Assembly: GCA_020348385.1 (NCBI GenBank)
Contig: CP070750.1
Span: 3,982,239-4,046,238, forward strand
Reading direction: 5' to 3'
Origin: Candidatus Aminicenantota bacterium
GTDB taxonomy: Bacteria; Acidobacteriota; Aminicenantia; Aminicenantales; Aminicenantaceae
DNA: 64,000 nt
How positions within the stretch are numbered: position 1 is the first letter of the stretch; each line of letters opens with the position of its first letter. A program made the translations under genes and the position numbers. Below are positions 61,990-64,000 of this stretch, one piece after another. The notes under the pieces are model-generated. The model was not told the DNA's origin. It made no database searches and saw nothing but the letters and a program-made list of their open reading frames with translations.

Positions 61990-62936
61990 TTAAAATCGGC
62001 TTTTTCAGGGTTATGGTTGCCACCTGGTTGGTTTGGGCATTATTTTTTCTCCCCACCATCTCAGCGGCTGAGGAACGGTTCCAGATCGAGCTCTACGGCG
62101 GCATCTCCTTTGTCAATCCCAAGGATTTCAATCTTCTCAGCAAGGCCGAACAGCAGTATAACGATATCTATTTCATCGAACGTCTGCGCAGCTACAACGG
62201 ATATTTCGTGAACGATTTCCCCGAGATCAGAGAGGCAATACCGGGCGGGATTCGCTTCAGATACCATGTGTCGGAAAAACTCTCATTTTCTCTTGCCGCA
62301 GAGGGATTTTTCCAGAAAAAGGAGCAGACCTTCGAAGGATCCTTTTACTACAGCTCGACCGCTTCGGAAAATCACACAAAAAGATACGATCCCTACAAAC
62401 TCCGTTTATCGGGATTCGCTGTTTTAGGGGGAATCCATTACCGTTTGCCCGTTGGGAGCAAGACAGACATCGAGGTCGGAGCAGCCGCGGGATGGGCAAA
62501 AGCCCAGTTCGATTTTAGCTCTAACTGGACTTACCGGGCTATCTACCAGGGTACTTCTGTCTCTTATGACTCGGTCGACGGCGGTATACTGGAAGAGGAT
62601 GGATCGGGCAACGGATTCATGGGCCAAGCCATGCTGCGCCTGAACCGGATGCTGGGAAGGCGTATAGGGTTTTTTGTGGAAACAGCCTTCAGTTACTGCC
62701 GGATGAAATCGGTCGAAGGAGGGGGGCGGGAAATCCGGATCAACATACCAGGAGAAACGACGTGGGAGGGCGCCTGGGGTATAAAAAAAGAAGAGATCCA
62801 CTTGCTCTGGGGAGATAAAGAGGTTCTCGTGCCCACTAATTATTGGGCTGGGTGGATCGATTCGCAAAGGGAGCGGGACTTTGTCCTCGATCTGTCCGGC
62901 TTCCGCCTGGTCCTCGGTATCGTTTTCAGACTTTAG
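61986..62936 (+). CDS. Outer-membrane barrel paralogous to the caspase C-terminus
   Basis: A 316-residue protein with a signal peptide (about 1-28). The ATG at 61986 overlaps the TGA of the carboxypeptidase and has AAGGAG upstream. Its body aligns with residues 375-670 of the caspase fusion: FQIELYGGISFVNPKDFNL, an ILEEDGSGNG loop, TTWEGAWGIKKE and the ending RDFVLDLSGF..LGIVFRL. Aligned motifs in the fusion are WRIEISGGFSSINPGDLNL, FLEEKGRGSG, ETWEGDWGIKQD and RDFELNLSGF..LGIYFRF. The same barrel without a protease may form a pore or partner for it. Confidence 0.83.
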   Translation: MIKIGFFRVMVATWLVWALFFLPTISAAEERFQIELYGGISFVNPKDFNLLSKAEQQYNDIYFIERLRSYNGYFVNDFPEIREAIPGGIRFRYHVSEKLSFSLAAEGFFQKKEQTFEGSFYYSSTASENHTKRYDPYKLRLSGFAVLGGIHYRLPVGSKTDIEVGAAAGWAKAQFDFSSNWTYRAIYQGTSVSYDSVDGGILEEDGSGNGFMGQAMLRLNRMLGRRIGFFVETAFSYCRMKSVEGGGREIRINIPGETTWEGAWGIKKEEIHLLWGDKEVLVPTNYWAGWIDSQRERDFVLDLSGFRLVLGIVFRL

Positions 62937-62992
62937 CTAAGGTTTATTCTGGACGATTCACAAGTTGAGATTGCTGCAGCGGCAAGGCAGTG

Positions 62993-63027
62993 GCCCATGA
63001 TGCTGTATTTGTATACTGCGAATGGGC
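62993..63027. other. Intergenic hairpin
   Basis: GCCCAT (62993-62998) pairs with ATGGGC (63022-63027), and the inner GCTGTAT / TATACTGC also pairs with one mismatch. It lies in the gap between the two convergent genes ending at 62936 and 63192. Confidence 0.35.
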
Positions 63028-63069
63028 TACAACGCAGTCGATGCGGTGAGATCAGCTTGCCCATAGGGT

Positions 63070-63173
63070 AAAAAATGCCGATAAATTTAAAAAGATTTTT
63101 CAATATAAGCAATTTCTGCAATGTCAGGATAACTTCCTGATGTTGCAGAAGTAAAAAGTTTCGGCATTTTTTT
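63070..63173. terminator. Nested hairpin, possible bidirectional terminator
   Basis: AAAAAATGCCGA (63070-63081) pairs perfectly with TCGGCATTTTTT starting at 63161. Inside, TTCTGCAATGTCAGGA (63114-63129) pairs with TCCTGATGTTGCAGAA (63135-63150) with two non-canonical positions. The T-runs at both outer ends suit termination from either side of this convergent gap. The long, nested form is more elaborate than a normal terminator. Confidence 0.5.
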
Positions 63174-63191
63174 ATGAATAGTTCAGGATGA

Positions 63192-64000
63192 TTAATCTTT
63201 GTCGAAATCCAGAGCATACGCCACAGCTTTATCAAAATCCATATGACGGCCCTGATTTTCGAATTCAGTGGCAGCTTTTTCCCCTAGCTCTTTTTTTGCT
63301 CGACCTATGTTCTTCTCCATCAGGATATCCCAGAACCTGACAGTTGGTACCGTTGCTCCTATGTCTTCCCATTTCTTGAGAGCAGAACCGTTCAGCCGGA
63401 GGGCCTTTTTGTACCTTCCCTGTCCGGCGATCCCCATGGCCATCCCCTGCATCTCGGCTGCTGCCTCCCACATGTCACCATAATCCAACGCCGCTTTCAG
63501 AGCATCTGAATAGCGCCTTTCTGCCTCTTTTGATTCATCCCTCTCCAATGCACAATCGCCATAATAATGCTTAGTGTCCATAATTTCCCGGGGCATTTTT
63601 AACTCCACTGCCTGTGCCATACATTTTTTTACCAGAGGTTCGGCCTTTTCATGCTGGAATTGCGTGATGAATCCAAAGCAAAGATGCGTCTTGCTCCGAC
63701 AGATCAGTTTGGGATCATCAAGTTTTTCTGCAATTCTCACGCTTTCTTCCGAAGCCTTCATTCCTTTTTCATGATCATTCAATGCATTTTTTAGCACTCC
63801 TACATCACTCAAAACATGCACGAGCTCCTGTTGTTCATCCAGTTCACGCCAGATTTGAATGCTTTTCTCTATAGCACCAAGGCCCTCAGAAAATTTTCTC
63901 TGCCAGGATTGGATAAGTCCCAAAGCAAATAAAGCCCGTGCAACACCAAAACTGTGTTTTTTCTGTTTGTTCAACGCAAGGCTCAAATACTCATTTCCCG
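63192..64000 (-). CDS. C-terminal TPR region of a large protein (continues beyond the window)
   Basis: About 269 codons, open to the window edge; no start codon needs to lie inside. The sequence is a series of tetratricopeptide-like helices (VARALFALGLIQSWQRKF, ALNDHEKGMKASEESVRIAE, DESKEAERRYSDALKAALDY) ending in RLNGSALKKWEDIGAT, AKKELGEKAATEFENQGRHM and FDKAVAYALDFD. This ending, an E-G-R-x-M then A-V-A-Y-A-L pattern, is typical of the C-termini of large regulators with an N-terminal kinase, cyclase or DNA-binding domain and an AAA-like ATPase. Which of these it is cannot be seen here. Confidence 0.82.
   Translation of the reverse strand, partial: GNEYLSLALNKQKKHSFGVARALFALGLIQSWQRKFSEGLGAIEKSIQIWRELDEQQELVHVLSDVGVLKNALNDHEKGMKASEESVRIAEKLDDPKLICRSKTHLCFGFITQFQHEKAEPLVKKCMAQAVELKMPREIMDTKHYYGDCALERDESKEAERRYSDALKAALDYGDMWEAAAEMQGMAMGIAGQGRYKKALRLNGSALKKWEDIGATVPTVRFWDILMEKNIGRAKKELGEKAATEFENQGRHMDFDKAVAYALDFDKD

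Noticed and set aside
62993-63173. Possible fifth copy of the dispersed repeat or an attC-like site
   Set aside because: It contains a GATGCTGTATT stretch like the repeat but none of the other blocks in order, and no integron core-site pairs or integrase.
1-64000. CRISPR arrays, tRNA or rRNA genes
   Set aside because: No regularly spaced direct repeats and no cloverleaf or rRNA-like sequence was found on reading through; the Cas4-like nuclease at 46184 stands without other cas genes.

Overview
The window looks like a chromosomal segment of an uncultivated Gram-negative (diderm) bacterium of the Acidobacteriota / Candidatus Aminicenantes type. That placement is an inference. It rests on outer-membrane barrels, a TonB receptor, many Tat-exported proteins, DUF5916, DUF5658 and Agl23-type proteins, and secreted proteins opening with a KEKERR...VTNADL motif. 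No rRNA, tRNA or single-copy marker gene is present to test it.

Layout. 1-5.7 kb: the start of a Tat-exported sulfatase, a tandem pair of paralogous secreted proteins each with its own copy of one promoter, an outer-membrane barrel, a small conserved protein and a heparinase II/III-like lyase. 6-9.8 kb: gamma-glutamyltransferase, an Nramp-like transporter lacking the family metal motifs, and a secreted NTF2-fold protein. 9.9-40.3 kb: an oxidative sugar-catabolism region. It has six Gfo/Idh/MocA oxidoreductases (five with Tat signals), two PF01261 TIM-barrel isomerase/epimerases, one DUF1080 protein, a ThuA-HEAT fusion, a HEAT-DUF1080-DUF1080 fusion, CBM9-type proteins and a DUF5916 outer-membrane protein. 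This family set matches breakdown of glycosides through 3-keto intermediates. Inside it lies an operon of four genes joined by 4-bp overlaps: Tat-exported oxidoreductase, seven-haem cytochrome c, b-type membrane protein and ApbE. A three-gene glycosylation operon (Agl23, GT2, discoidin-like) and a YefM/RelE toxin-antitoxin pair are interspersed.

40.5-53.1 kb: mixed enzymes, including M14 carboxypeptidase, a methyltransferase with an N-terminal membrane or signal segment, an RDD protein, GH116 glycosidase, an Fe-S RecB-like nuclease next to an ARPP-1 domain protein, an AlkZ-like winged-helix protein, a Nudix hydrolase, a lipoprotein and a YyaL-type thioredoxin-domain protein. 54.5-62.9 kb: a compact six-gene locus of ECF sigma factor, membrane anti-sigma-like sensor, caspase-fold protease fused to an outer-membrane barrel, TonB-dependent receptor, S10-type serine carboxypeptidase and a second barrel paralogous to the one on the caspase. 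This is the strongest candidate for an undescribed system. The window ends in the C-terminal TPR part of a large protein.

Non-coding structure: a dispersed element of about 0.25-0.32 kb with long inverted ends occurs four times (5.7, 12.2, 15.5 and 33.5 kb), once with a 10-bp target duplication. There is also a perfect 25-bp inverted repeat at 40.36 kb and a structured intergenic region at 63.0-63.2 kb. I see no CRISPR array, rRNA or tRNA.
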